Part shown: positions 36,422 through 45,186 of the stretch, piece by piece | How the letters are laid out: each line of letters begins with the position of its first letter | Numbering within the stretch: the stretch's first letter is position 1 | Assembly (NCBI RefSeq): GCF_900103365.1 | Contig: NZ_LT629703.1 | Coordinates: 1-64,000 of the forward strand | Direction of reading: 5' to 3' | DNA: 64,000 nucleotides | From: Afipia sp. GAS231 | Lineage (GTDB): Bacteria; Pseudomonadota; Alphaproteobacteria; Rhizobiales; Xanthobacteraceae | Position numbers and translations under genes: made by a program | Notes under the pieces: model-generated | What the model saw: only the letters and a program-made list of their open reading frames with translations | The model's database searches: none | Told to the model about the DNA's origin: nothing

Positions 36422-37411
36422 ATGGCTACCAACAAGAAGAAAATCTTCGTCACGGAATCGATGTCAAACCAAGGCCGCGCACTGCTCCACGCGCGGGACG
36501 ACATCGAACTCGTCGAATTTCCCAACATGATTTCGGCCAGGGATTTCGAAGCCAAGCTGAAGGAGCACGCGCCGGTTCATGGCGTTGCCCTCGGCGGAAC
36601 GCGCTTCGGCGAGACCGAACTCGAGGCCTCCAAGGACATGCTGGTGGTGACGCGGATCGGTGTCGGATTCGATGCCGTCGACGTCCCCGCGCTGAGCCGC
36701 CGCAAGGTTCCGCTGATGGTGGCGGGCACGGCGAATTCGCCTTCGGTCGCCGAACAGGCGCTGTTCATGATGCTGACGCTGGCCAAGCGCGCGGTGGAAA
36801 TGCATGCGATCGTCCGCGACGACAAATGGCCGAGCCGGCTCGGCATGCTGCCCTATGATCTCTTCGGCAAGACGGTGCTGATCATAGGCTTCGGCCGTAT
36901 CGGCACCCGGACCGCCAAGCGATGCCTGGCGATGGAAATGAACGTCCTGATTTTCGATCCCTACAAGCCCGCGGCCGATATCAAGGCCGCCGGTTGCGAG
37001 CCGGTCTCCAACCTCGACGCGGCGCTGCCGCGCGCCGATTTCGTCAGCATCCATTGCCCGAAGAACCCCGAGACCGTCGGCATGTTCAATGCGGCGCGGC
37101 TGAAGCTGATGAAGCCGACCGCTTACCTGATCAACACCGCCCGTGGCGGCATCGTCGACGAGGCGGCACTGCATGACGCACTGGTGTCTGGCAAACTTGC
37201 CGGTGCCGGCCTCGACGTGTTCGAGCAGGAGCCGCCGCTGGCCGGCCACAAGCTGTTCGCACTTCCCAACGTCATCATGGCGCCGCACGTCGCCGGCGTG
37301 ACGCGGGAAGCCGTCGATCGCATGAGCGAGCAGACCGCGCGCAATATTTTGAGCGTGCTGGACGGCGAACCGCTACGCCAGAACGTGATCAACCAGGACG
37401 TCTTCGGCTGA
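36422..37411 (+). CDS. D-isomer specific 2-hydroxyacid dehydrogenase
   Basis: 329 residues. NAD-binding motif IGFGRIGTRTAK (G-x-G-x-x-G). Catalytic residues of the family: Arg in NTARGGIVDE, Glu in DVFEQEPP and His in MAPHVAGVT. It resembles phosphoglycerate dehydrogenase-like enzymes but lacks the ACT regulatory domain of SerA. It sits 31 bases after the importer ATPase and before an amidase, so a catabolic role on an imported hydroxyacid or sugar acid is more likely than serine synthesis (inference). Confidence 0.87.
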   Translation: MATNKKKIFVTESMSNQGRALLHARDDIELVEFPNMISARDFEAKLKEHAPVHGVALGGTRFGETELEASKDMLVVTRIGVGFDAVDVPALSRRKVPLMVAGTANSPSVAEQALFMMLTLAKRAVEMHAIVRDDKWPSRLGMLPYDLFGKTVLIIGFGRIGTRTAKRCLAMEMNVLIFDPYKPAADIKAAGCEPVSNLDAALPRADFVSIHCPKNPETVGMFNAARLKLMKPTAYLINTARGGIVDEAALHDALVSGKLAGAGLDVFEQEPPLAGHKLFALPNVIMAPHVAGVTREAVDRMSEQTARNILSVLDGEPLRQNVINQDVFG

Positions 37412-37497
37412 GAAGCCGGAAACGATGACCCAAATCACCCAATGATCCCGGGCTGTCGGGCCGATCGTCGATCGGCCCGCTCAATGAGGTGGCGGAT

Positions 37498-38922
37498 ATG
37501 GCCTTCAAGGAATACGGCAATTTCGATGCGGTCGGTTTGGCCGAACTGGTGCGGAACAAGCAGGTCACGCGGCGCGAGCTACTCGACGAGGCGATTGCCC
37601 GCACGACCAAGGTCGATCCGCACATCAACGCTGTTGTCGTCAAGCATTACGACTATGCCGAGCAGCAGATCGATCGCGGTCTTCCGGACGGTCCGTTCAC
37701 CGGCGTCCCGTTCCTCCTGAAGGATCTCGATCTTCTGCAGGGCACCCGCACGACATCGGGAGCGACAATCCTGAAGGATTTCGTCGCCGACCACACCGGC
37801 ACGCTGGCGCAGCGTTTCCTCGATACCGGTGTCTCGATCTTCGGCAAGAGCTCCAGCCCCGAATTCGGCCTGATGCCGACGACGGAATCCCGCCTGCACG
37901 GGCCGACCCGCAATCCCTGGAATCTCGCGCACTCCTCCGGCGGATCATCCGGCGGCGCGGCAGCGGCGGTTGCTGCCCGCATTCTTCCCGTGGCCCATGC
38001 CAGCGATGGCGGCGGTTCGATCCGGATCCCGGCTTCGGCCTCCGGCGTGTTCGGTCTGAAACCAAGCCGGGCGCGCAATCCGCTCGGTCCCGATCGCGGC
38101 GAAGGCTGGGGCGGGTTTTCCTGCGGCCATGTCGTCAGCATCAGCGTCCGCGACAGCGCCGTGATGTTGGACGCGGTCCATGGTCCTGAACCGTCGAGCC
38201 CCTATGTCGCGCCGCTCCCGGCGCGGCCTTTTTCGCAGGAGGTCGGCCGCGACCCCGGCAAGCTTCGTATCGCCTTCACCGACCGGTCGCCCTATGGCGA
38301 CGCCATCGATCCGGAAATCGCCGCGGCGGTGCGCGACATCGCCGGCCTGCTGGCGGGGCTCGGCCATCATGTCGACGAACGCGCGCCCAAGCTGGCCGCC
38401 GATCCGGCCGCCGTCATGGCAACCATCGTGGGCGGCAATACCGCGCTGACGGTGCGGCTGATCGAGCAGCGGATCGGCCGCGAGATGACCGACAACGATC
38501 TCGAGATCCTGACGTTGGCGAGCTCCCACAACGCGAAAAATACAAGCGCGACCGATTACGTCGCCGCCCAGCTCGCGGCATTCCAGATCTCACGCGCGCT
38601 GGCGGACTTCTTCGAGACCTGCGACGTCTTCCTGTGTCCGACGCTGTGCTCACCGCCGCTGCGGATCGGCGAACTCAACACGATGTCGAGCGATCTGTCG
38701 CATATCGCGCCGATCCTGCGCCGCTACATGCCCGCGACCGCGATGTTCAACATGTCCGGCCAGCCGGCGATGTCGGTGCCGCTGGCATGGAACAAGGCCG
38801 GTTTACCGCTCGGCATGATGTTCTCGGCCAAGTTCGGCGACGAAGGAACCTTATTCCGTGTCGCGGGCCAGCTTGAACAAGCGCGGCCGTGGCGAAGCAA
38901 ACTGCCGCCGGTATCCGCTTAA
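37498..38922 (+). CDS. Amidase, amidase-signature family
   Basis: 474 residues from ATG 37498; a GTG at 37489 would add three residues. The catalytic Ser-cisSer-Lys triad region is present: Lys in VPFLLKDLDLL, cis-Ser in the glycine/serine stretch AHSSGGSSGGAAAAVAA, and the nucleophile in ASDGGGSIRIPAS. It hydrolyses an amide to acid and ammonia in the cytoplasm. It lies 86 bases after the dehydrogenase and may be the last step of the same operon. The substrate is unknown. Confidence 0.88.
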   Translation: MAFKEYGNFDAVGLAELVRNKQVTRRELLDEAIARTTKVDPHINAVVVKHYDYAEQQIDRGLPDGPFTGVPFLLKDLDLLQGTRTTSGATILKDFVADHTGTLAQRFLDTGVSIFGKSSSPEFGLMPTTESRLHGPTRNPWNLAHSSGGSSGGAAAAVAARILPVAHASDGGGSIRIPASASGVFGLKPSRARNPLGPDRGEGWGGFSCGHVVSISVRDSAVMLDAVHGPEPSSPYVAPLPARPFSQEVGRDPGKLRIAFTDRSPYGDAIDPEIAAAVRDIAGLLAGLGHHVDERAPKLAADPAAVMATIVGGNTALTVRLIEQRIGREMTDNDLEILTLASSHNAKNTSATDYVAAQLAAFQISRALADFFETCDVFLCPTLCSPPLRIGELNTMSSDLSHIAPILRRYMPATAMFNMSGQPAMSVPLAWNKAGLPLGMMFSAKFGDEGTLFRVAGQLEQARPWRSKLPPVSA

Positions 38923-39043
38923 GGTCAGGCTCGAAAACGCTGGGCAAAGACAAAACTCAGCCTTAATCGGAGACGAGGACAGCAATCCGGGCGGCAACGG
39001 GACCACCGCTTCCGCAGACGGAGTTCGATCCGGAGGCTGAATC

Positions 39044-39508
39044 GTGAGTCAAGGCGACCCGACCGATAATGCGCTGGCGGCGATCGCCAGCATTCTCGAT
39101 CAACCGGAAACCCATCGCGAGCCGGTCCGGCCGGCGGCTGACGAGCGGCCGGTTACGCCTCCGCCGCTGCCTGCCTCTGAGGTGCAAGCCCCGATCCAGC
39201 CCCTCGCATCCGCGGAGGTCCGCGCGCCGATCGAGGCGCACGGCTACTCCAGGGTCGGACCCGGGCCGATGGCTGCAATCCGCTTCCGGTGGACCGTCCG
39301 CGCCGACAATGGCGAGTACTATGTCGATGAGACCATCGGCGAGAATTCAAATCCCGTCGTCTCCGGCCCGATGAGCCGGGATGCCGCAGTCCAGATGGTT
39401 CACGACCGCGAAGCCGAAGCGCACCGCCGCTTCGAGCAGTTGAAGAGCGAGATGACCGGTCGCGGCGCCGCCGCCAACCTGGTCCGCCGGGACGGCGGCG
39501 AAGCATAG
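39044..39508 (+). CDS. Hypothetical protein with proline-rich N-terminus (154 aa)
   Basis: GTG 39044 starts 154 codons. The first 75 residues are low-complexity and proline-rich (RPVTPPPLPASEVQAPIQPL). The C-terminal part FRWTVRADNGEYYVDETIGE and DREAEAHRRFEQLKSEM looks like a small folded domain with a terminal helix. No signal peptide or transmembrane helix. I do not recognise a family, but GC-typical codon use and frame integrity argue that it is real. Confidence 0.6.
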   Translation: MSQGDPTDNALAAIASILDQPETHREPVRPAADERPVTPPPLPASEVQAPIQPLASAEVRAPIEAHGYSRVGPGPMAAIRFRWTVRADNGEYYVDETIGENSNPVVSGPMSRDAAVQMVHDREAEAHRRFEQLKSEMTGRGAAANLVRRDGGEA

Positions 39509-39525
39509 TCCGCCGACTTTTGCGT

Positions 39526-40038
39526 CTATCGCGGCGGCCCCAGAAAATCCTTCTTGACGAGATCGACGCCAGCGTGACGCAGGATGTCGTAGGCCGTCGT
39601 GATGTGAAAGAAGAACTGCGGAACGCTGAACGTCAGCAGCAGTGACTTTCCGGTGAAGGCACGCGTCGCGCCGCTCTTGAAGGTGAACACGACTTCCTTG
39701 TCCGCTGCGGTATCGATCGCCGCACGCGGCAAGCCCTGCACGAAATCGATCGCCGCTGAAATCCGCAACTTGAGCTCTGGGATGTCAGGGTCCGTCGTTG
39801 GAAAGACGTGAGGCGCGTGACCGGCCAGCAGCGCGCCGGCAACGACCGCATGGCGGTTGGCCTCGCCGACCTGCTGTTTCAGGCTGTACATGTTGGGATA
39901 GAGCCGCATGTTGAGCAGCACTGCGGGATCGATGTTGCGGGTCTTGGCATGGGCTGCGGCGTGGTCGAGAAGCGCTGACAGATTGCCGAGATAGGGGACG
40001 AAAACGCCGACGGAGGCGTCGTAAAGCGGGATGGTCAC
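39526..40038 (-). CDS. DUF1993 family protein
   Basis: 170 residues from GTG 40036-40038 (TIPLYDASVGVFVPYLGNLS). The helical bundle and the segments LYPNMYSLKQQV and FFHITTAYDILRHAGV are typical of DUF1993 (DinB-like four-helix fold). A longer frame to 40101 adds residues not seen in the family. Function unknown. Confidence 0.8.
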   Translation of the reverse strand: MTIPLYDASVGVFVPYLGNLSALLDHAAAHAKTRNIDPAVLLNMRLYPNMYSLKQQVGEANRHAVVAGALLAGHAPHVFPTTDPDIPELKLRISAAIDFVQGLPRAAIDTAADKEVVFTFKSGATRAFTGKSLLLTFSVPQFFFHITTAYDILRHAGVDLVKKDFLGPPR

Positions 40039-40124
40039 GATTTCGGTTTCTCCGGCTGGCACTGCGCGGGCATCTGGTCTAAATCCGGCGCCAAAGTGCA
40101 ATAGAATTCGCCCGGGGAGAAGAC

Positions 40125-40910
40125 GTGATGTTTCGAATGCTGGCCGGCCTCGTCATGGCTGCTCTGTGGATCGTATCAGCGTCAGCCCAGCAGCCCGCGG
40201 CCTCCTCGCGCCTCGACGACATCATCAAGCGCGGCACGCTGCGTGTCGGCATGACCGGCGACTATCTGCCGTTCACCTATTTCGACAAGGCGACCGCCAA
40301 ATTCCGCGGCTTCGACGTCGACATGGCCGAAGCGCTCGGCAAGGCGCTCGGCGTCAAGGTCGAGTTCGTTCAGACCGCATGGCCGCAAATGATGAAGGAT
40401 TTTGAAGCCGACAATTTCGACGTCGCGATGGGCGGCGTCTCGATCACGCTCGACCGGCAGAAAAAGGGAATGTTCTCGACGCCGATCATGCGTGAGGGCA
40501 AGACCCCGATCGCGCGCTGCGCCGACAAGGGCAAATTTGAAACCATTGCCGATATCGACAAGGCCGGCACCCGCGTGATCGTCAATCCTGGCGGCACCAA
40601 TGAGCGCTTCGCCAAGGCCAATATCAAGAGCGCCGAGATCAAGGTCTGGAACGACAACGTCACCATCTTCGACGAAATCGCCAAGGGCAATGCCGACCTG
40701 ATGATGACCGATGCCGCCGAGACCCGCTACCAGCAGAAGCAGCACGCTGGCGTGCTCTGCGCAGTGCATCCGGACAAGCCGTTCGACTTCGCCGAGAAGG
40801 CCTACTGGCTGCAACGCGATGTCGCATTGAAAGCGTTCGTCGATCAGTGGCTGCACATCGCCACCGAGGACGGCAGCTACCGGAAGATCTACGCCGCCTG
40901 GTTCGATTGA
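40125..40910 (+). CDS. pheC: Periplasmic cyclohexadienyl dehydratase (PheC-type)
   Basis: 261 residues: signal peptide MMFRMLAGLVMAALWIVSAS, then a type II periplasmic-binding-protein fold. Several stretches match Pseudomonas PheC closely as I remember it: LRVGMTGDYLPFTYF, then WPQMMKDFEADNFDVAMGG, VNPGGTNERFAKAN, ADLMMTDAAETR and LCAVHPDKPFDFAEKAYWL. PheC converts prephenate or arogenate to phenylpyruvate or phenylalanine outside the cytoplasm. The alternative is an amino-acid ABC binding protein, but no permease or ATPase is nearby and the family-specific segments favour the dehydratase. Confidence 0.78.
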   Translation: MMFRMLAGLVMAALWIVSASAQQPAASSRLDDIIKRGTLRVGMTGDYLPFTYFDKATAKFRGFDVDMAEALGKALGVKVEFVQTAWPQMMKDFEADNFDVAMGGVSITLDRQKKGMFSTPIMREGKTPIARCADKGKFETIADIDKAGTRVIVNPGGTNERFAKANIKSAEIKVWNDNVTIFDEIAKGNADLMMTDAAETRYQQKQHAGVLCAVHPDKPFDFAEKAYWLQRDVALKAFVDQWLHIATEDGSYRKIYAAWFD

Positions 40911-40913
40911 ACA

Positions 40914-41040
40914 TAGCGTTTTCGAGCGAAGCATGCCCTCGGACTTGATCCGTGGGTGGATGCCGGTTCGCGTGAAGAAAACGCGTCAAAACGAAAAACC
41001 AGAGCCCGGTTCTGAATCATCAGAACCGACAAGGCTCTGG
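40914..41040. repeat. Interspersed palindromic repeat, long copy
   Basis: Begins tagcgttttcgagcgaagc, contains gaagaaaacgcgtcaaaacg (inverted gcgttttc/gaaaacgc) and ends in a strong hairpin: CCAGAGCC (40999-41006) with GGCTCTGG (41033-41040), and GGTTCTGA (41008-41015) with TCAGAACC (41020-41027). A shorter copy of the first half occurs at 47033-47082. The type is familiar from Bradyrhizobium intergenic regions. Confidence 0.75.
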
Positions 41041-41215
41041 AATCGATTTTCCCGGGAAATTGACCGCTGATCGGCCGCAAATTAGACTGGCCGGACCATC
41101 TTTGAACCAAAGCCGCTAGTATACGACTCATAGTTTGAAAGTGATCTGGATCACGTTGCGTGAAGCTGCCGACGCGTAGCTTCGGGGACTGGGATTCCCT
41201 GTTCAGGAGGTCGTT

Positions 41216-42061
41216 ATGAAGAAGCTTCTGGCTATTGCTGCCCTGTTGCTCGCAAGCACCGCGGCTCAGGCCCAGTACTCCTTCGAATATGGCGGCCGCA
41301 CCATTCGCGTCGATCCCGACCGCGGGACCGTCTCGATTCCCGGCGTCTACGACAATACCGGCCGCAAGGCCAAGCGTTCGCGGAATGAAGACAGCGACCG
41401 TTCGCGCAAGCAATCGCCGCAACAGGCCAAGACCGATCCGCAGCCGCCCGCTCCCGACGCTCCGGCGCCAGCCGCCACGACGCCGGCGCCATCCGACCAG
41501 GCCGCGGCGCCTGCAGCGACCGCTCCCGTTCCCGCGGCTCCAGCGCCGACCGCGCCTGCGGCAGCAACGACGCCTGAACCATCGACCACAACAGCAGCCG
41601 CAACGCCTGCGGATAGCGCAACCGCAACTCCGCCCGCGCCGCCGGCCCCACCGGTTCAGCAGGAAGCGGCTCCGGTCGCAAAACCCGCACCCGCACCGGT
41701 CGTCGCCGCCGCGCCGCCTGCAGCAGCCCCTGCTCCGGCGCCGGCAGCGGTTCAGGCCGCCAACTCACCGCTTGGCCTGTGGCTGACGGAAGAGAAGGAA
41801 GGCAAGGTCAGGATCGAGCAATGCGGCGCCAATCTCTGCGGCTATTCGGTCGACAAGAAATCGAACCAGAACGGCGAACAGGTTCTGATCAACATGAAGC
41901 CTGCCAAGGACGCCAAATGGAGCGGCCGGATCCTCGATCCGAACACCGGCAGCACCTATGATTCGACGATCGCGCTGAAGGGCTCCGACAGCCTGCGCGT
42001 CCAGGGTTGCGCCTTCGGCGGCGTGTTCTGCGGCGGCCAGACCTGGACCCGCGTCAACTGA
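41216..42061 (+). CDS. DUF2147 protein with long Ala/Pro linker
   Basis: 281 residues preceded by CAGGAGG. A signal peptide (MKKLLAIAALLLASTAAQAQ), then about 140 residues of low-complexity Ala/Pro/Thr sequence. The C-terminal domain (from SPLGLWLTEEKEGKVRIEQC) with CGANLCGYSV, GRILDPNTGSTYDSTI and GCAFGGVFCGGQTWTR is a DUF2147-like beta-barrel. Likely periplasmic or envelope-associated. The linker is unusually long and may span the cell wall. Confidence 0.82.
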   Translation: MKKLLAIAALLLASTAAQAQYSFEYGGRTIRVDPDRGTVSIPGVYDNTGRKAKRSRNEDSDRSRKQSPQQAKTDPQPPAPDAPAPAATTPAPSDQAAAPAATAPVPAAPAPTAPAAATTPEPSTTTAAATPADSATATPPAPPAPPVQQEAAPVAKPAPAPVVAAAPPAAAPAPAPAAVQAANSPLGLWLTEEKEGKVRIEQCGANLCGYSVDKKSNQNGEQVLINMKPAKDAKWSGRILDPNTGSTYDSTIALKGSDSLRVQGCAFGGVFCGGQTWTRVN

Positions 42062-42088
42062 CGCACCCGCCATCAGGCACTTGACGAA

Positions 42089-42118
42089 AGCCTCGCCTGA
42101 TCGGCGGGGCTTTTGTTT
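42089..42118 (+). terminator. Intrinsic terminator after the DUF2147 gene
   Basis: AGCCTCGCC (42089-42097), loop TGATC, GGCGGGGCT (42103-42111) then TTTGTTT. Nine pairs with one G-T wobble and a T-rich tail. Confidence 0.85.
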
Positions 42119-42251
42119 GGGGGGCGTGCCGGCTTCTCGTCGCACTGGACGTCATTGGGGTTCACGTTCGGCCGTTACCGGCGTGATGTCAGTCACAGTC
42201 GCCCCCGATCCACCGTGTGAGCTTGGTCATGTTCAAACCAGGGGGCTCGTC

Positions 42252-42599
42252 ATGGGACAATTTCAGAATTCAACTATCGCCGCGATCGTGATTGCTGCGC
42301 TCGCAACACCAGCTACCGCCGCGACCTTCGATGGCGAATGGAATGTGCAGATCGCCTCGTCGAACGCCGCCTGCACCAACGGCACGTCGGTTTCGATCGG
42401 GATCAGCAACGGCCAGGTCGCCTCGACCAATGCGGTCGTGACGGCGTCCGGCCGCGTCGCCGAAGCCGGCGCCATTCAGGTGACGCTGGCTAGCGGCATC
42501 AAACGCGCGGTCGGTTCGGGTCGCCTCAACGGCACCTCCGGATCGGGTACCTGGCGTGCCGCGCTGTGCTCGGGCACCTGGACCGCACAGCGGATTTAG
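42252..42599 (+). CDS. Small secreted hypothetical protein (115 aa)
   Basis: ATG 42252 gives 115 codons. The start MGQFQNSTIAAIVIAALATP followed by ATAATFDGEW is a signal peptide with a probable cut after TAA or ATA. The mature part has a beta-rich pattern with WNVQIASSNAAC and GTWRAALCSGTWTAQRI (two cysteines). The pattern resembles a single small beta-barrel found in many rhizobial secreted proteins. Function unknown. The open frame extends upstream to 42081, but the signal peptide decides the start. Confidence 0.65.
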   Translation: MGQFQNSTIAAIVIAALATPATAATFDGEWNVQIASSNAACTNGTSVSIGISNGQVASTNAVVTASGRVAEAGAIQVTLASGIKRAVGSGRLNGTSGSGTWRAALCSGTWTAQRI

Positions 42600-42613
42600 A
42601 CCGCGTCCCCTGA

Positions 42614-43060
42614 TCACATTGCTGCTGCCACCAGAAGCACCAGCGACAAGACGGCGACCGAACTGCAGATCGCAATGTTGACACGATCGCCGGGAAATGC
42701 CGCCTGGAGTTTTGGAAAACGCGCCACCGCTGCAATGGACACCACCAGCAGCGGCAGCAAAACCGGTCCGATGACAGCCCATTTGATATGGCGTGAGCAC
42801 GCGTCGATGGCGACAAAGGTTGTCACGCCGGCGAGCGGTACCAGCAAGGCGCTGATCACCACGATCCGGCGCGGCATTTCGCCCATCATCGCGGCAACGG
42901 CGACCAGCAGTGCCAGCACGATCCAGAGCGCGACCGTGAACATGAAGCTCGCGATCGCCTCGCCCATCGCAGCATCGCCACCGCCTGCCGAAAAAGAGAC
43001 GGTGGAGAGCATCGCGACGTAAAGCGCCGACGCGAGCACGATCAGAATGATCGTGCCCAC
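42614..43060 (-). CDS. Small integral membrane protein (148 aa)
   Basis: 148 residues with four or five hydrophobic helices: MGTIILIVLASALYVAMLST, FMFTVALWIVLALLVAVAAM, IVVISALLVPLAGVTTFVAI, VIGPVLLPLLVVSIAAVA and NIAICSSVAVLSLVLLVAA. No recognised family motif. It lies just upstream of, and on the opposite strand from, no obvious partner; its stop faces the end of the 115-aa secreted protein gene. Confidence 0.65.
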   Translation of the reverse strand: MGTIILIVLASALYVAMLSTVSFSAGGGDAAMGEAIASFMFTVALWIVLALLVAVAAMMGEMPRRIVVISALLVPLAGVTTFVAIDACSRHIKWAVIGPVLLPLLVVSIAAVARFPKLQAAFPGDRVNIAICSSVAVLSLVLLVAAAM

Positions 43061-43090
43061 CGGGATCGGATGGTTTTCCTGTGACAGGGG

Positions 43091-43495
43091 TTAGCCGACC
43101 TTGGCCGAATATTCCTCGTCCGTGACCTTTTCCATCCAGGTCACGGCATTGCCGTCTTGCGCTTCCTGCATCGCCAGATGCGTCATGCCGTTGGTTGGCG
43201 AAGCGCCGTGCCAGTGCTTTTCACCCGGCGGAATCCAGACCACGTCGCCGGGGCGAAGTTCGCGGATCGGTCCGCCCTTGGCCTGGATCCGGCCGAGCCC
43301 TGCGATCACATAAAGCGTCTGGCCGAGCGGATGCGTGTGCCATGCGGTGCGGGCGCCCGCCTGGAACGAGACGGAATTCGCCACCAGCCGCGCCGGGGCG
43401 GAGGTCGCGATGATCGGGTCCTGCATCACGTTGCCGGTGAAATATTCAGGCGGCGCGACGCGGGTTGGCCGCGAGCCGGCGGGATGGAAATCCAT
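43091..43495 (-). CDS. Cupin-domain protein
   Basis: 134 residues, single cupin. Metal-binding motif 1 is seen as GARTAWHTHPLGQTLYVIAG (His-x-His and more) and motif 2 as PGDVVWIPPGEKHWHGA. The N-terminus ANSVSFQAGARTAWH resembles the carboxymuconolactone decarboxylase-associated cupins. It follows the RraA-like gene on the same strand (32-base gap), suggesting a shared pathway. Confidence 0.85.
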   Translation of the reverse strand: MDFHPAGSRPTRVAPPEYFTGNVMQDPIIATSAPARLVANSVSFQAGARTAWHTHPLGQTLYVIAGLGRIQAKGGPIRELRPGDVVWIPPGEKHWHGASPTNGMTHLAMQEAQDGNAVTWMEKVTDEEYSAKVG

Positions 43496-43527
43496 GGGTT
43501 ACCTCTCTTCGTTGATCTTTGTTCTTG

Positions 43528-44226
43528 TTACTTCTTGCTCGCCGCGTAGCGCGCCTTGGTCTCGGCGTTCATCGGATAAAGGCCCGGCAATGCCGCGCCG
43601 TTATTCACCTCGTTGACGATCCAGGCTTCCATCCGCTCCTGCTCCGGCCCCTCGGCCAGCACGTGGTCGAGCAGCGCCTGCGGGATCAGCACCGCGCCGT
43701 CCTGGTCCGCGACCACGATGTCGTTGGGAAATACGGCCACGCCGCCGCAGCCGATCGGCTCGCCCCAACCGACGAAGGTAAGGCCCGCCACCGACGGCGG
43801 CGCCGCAAAACCGTCGCACCAGACCGGAAGGTTGGTGCCGAGCACGCCTTCGACGTCGCGCACCACGCCGTCGGTGATCAGCGCGGCCACCCCGCGCTTG
43901 ACCATGCGGGCGCAGAGAATGTCGCCGAAGATGCCGGCGTCGGTGATGCCCATGGCGTCGGTGACGCAGATGCAGCCTGCCGGCATCGCTTCGATCGCGG
44001 TGCGGGTCGAAATCGGTGACGACCATGACTCGGGTGTCGCCAGGTCTTCGCGCGCGGGCACGAAGCGCAGCGTAAAGGCCGGTCCGACCAGCCGCGGCAA
44101 TCCCGGGCGCAGCGGTTTGGCGCCGCGCATCCAGACGTTCCGCAGGCCCTTCTTGAGCAGAACGGTGGTGATGGTGCCGGTGGAGACTTTGGACAGGGTT
44201 GCGACGGCTTCGGGGGACAGGGACAT
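43528..44226 (-). CDS. RraA-like / 4-hydroxy-4-methyl-2-oxoglutarate aldolase family protein
   Basis: 232 residues from ATG 44224-44226 (MSLSPEAVATLSKVSTGTIT). It carries the RraA/HMG-aldolase core: GDILCARMVKRGVAALITDG followed by VVRDVEG (the R-D pair that binds substrate and metal) and VFPNDIVVADQDGAVLIP. Family members are aldolases or oxaloacetate decarboxylases; the RNase E inhibitor role applies only to a subgroup. With the downstream cupin gene a catabolic role is likelier. A longer frame to 44295 lacks family similarity. Confidence 0.82.
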   Translation of the reverse strand: MSLSPEAVATLSKVSTGTITTVLLKKGLRNVWMRGAKPLRPGLPRLVGPAFTLRFVPAREDLATPESWSSPISTRTAIEAMPAGCICVTDAMGITDAGIFGDILCARMVKRGVAALITDGVVRDVEGVLGTNLPVWCDGFAAPPSVAGLTFVGWGEPIGCGGVAVFPNDIVVADQDGAVLIPQALLDHVLAEGPEQERMEAWIVNEVNNGAALPGLYPMNAETKARYAASKK

Positions 44227-44454
44227 CTGGAATGCGGGCTCCGGGAGGGAATTGATGAAGGCAGCGCATCTTGCGGGGCGCGAGCATCGCGTCAAGGGTC
44301 TGCTGGATATGCGCCGATCACAACATCTTATCGACGCAATGCAGATTAATTTATTGAACTTGCAGGCTGATTTCGCACGAAGCGAATTCCACTTCGCCGC
44401 AAAACACGCTACAGGTTGGCTCTCGCCCAGAAGCTACGAGGCAGTTACGAGGCC

Positions 44455-45186
44455 ATGGCCGCGCCGCTATCCCCGCCCCGCCTTTTGCCCAGTGGCGACA
44501 GCGCCATCACGGTGGAATTCAGCCGCACCATCGACGATGCCGCCAACCAGCGGGTGCTGGCGCTCGACCGCGCGTTGGCAGCCGAGCCGATCGCCGGCGT
44601 GACCGAGGCCGTGCCGACCTACCGGTCGCTGCTGGTGCATTACGATCCCCTGCAGGTCGGTTTCGACGATCTCGGCGAAAAACTTCTGGCGCTCGCACAA
44701 CGGCCTGTTCCGGAGACAGCGGCGGCCCGACGCTGGCGCATTCCCGTCGTCTATGGCGGCGAGCATGGCATCGACCTCGAGGATGTTGCAAAAACCCTCG
44801 ACACCACGCCCGACGACATCGTGGCACGGCACACGGCCGGCCACTACCGCGTCGCGATGATCGGCTTTACGCCGGGCTGGTCCTACCTCAGCGGGCTGGC
44901 GGATTTCCTGCACCTGCCGCGACGTCAGAACCCGCGGCTGCTCACCCCCGCCGGCACGATTTCCATCGGCGGCGTGCAAACCGGCGTGCAATGCCTCGCC
45001 GGGCCCAGCGGCTGGCATCTGCTCGGACAAACCGCGGTCCGCACCTATCAGCTCCACCGCGATCCGATCTTCCTCTTGGAGCCGGGCGACCAAATTACCT
45101 TTGCCGCTGTCGACGCCAAAACCTTCGCGGAGCAGGATCGCGCTGCTGATGCCGGCGAATTCATTGCCGAGTTATTGGCCTCATGA
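44455..45186 (+). CDS. pxpB: 5-oxoprolinase subunit PxpB
   Basis: 243 residues from ATG 44455 (a TTG at 44416 would extend it). Core: RLLPSGDSAITVEFSRTIDD, then TYRSLLVHYDPL and the strongly conserved GFTPGWSYLSGL, LPRRQNPRLLTPAGTISIGG and QTGVQCLAGPSGWHLLG. This is the KipI-like carboxyltransferase subdomain. It forms the PxpABC enzyme with the next two genes, which opens 5-oxoproline to glutamate with ATP. Its stop overlaps the next start (ATGA). Confidence 0.92.
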   Translation: MAAPLSPPRLLPSGDSAITVEFSRTIDDAANQRVLALDRALAAEPIAGVTEAVPTYRSLLVHYDPLQVGFDDLGEKLLALAQRPVPETAAARRWRIPVVYGGEHGIDLEDVAKTLDTTPDDIVARHTAGHYRVAMIGFTPGWSYLSGLADFLHLPRRQNPRLLTPAGTISIGGVQTGVQCLAGPSGWHLLGQTAVRTYQLHRDPIFLLEPGDQITFAAVDAKTFAEQDRAADAGEFIAELLAS

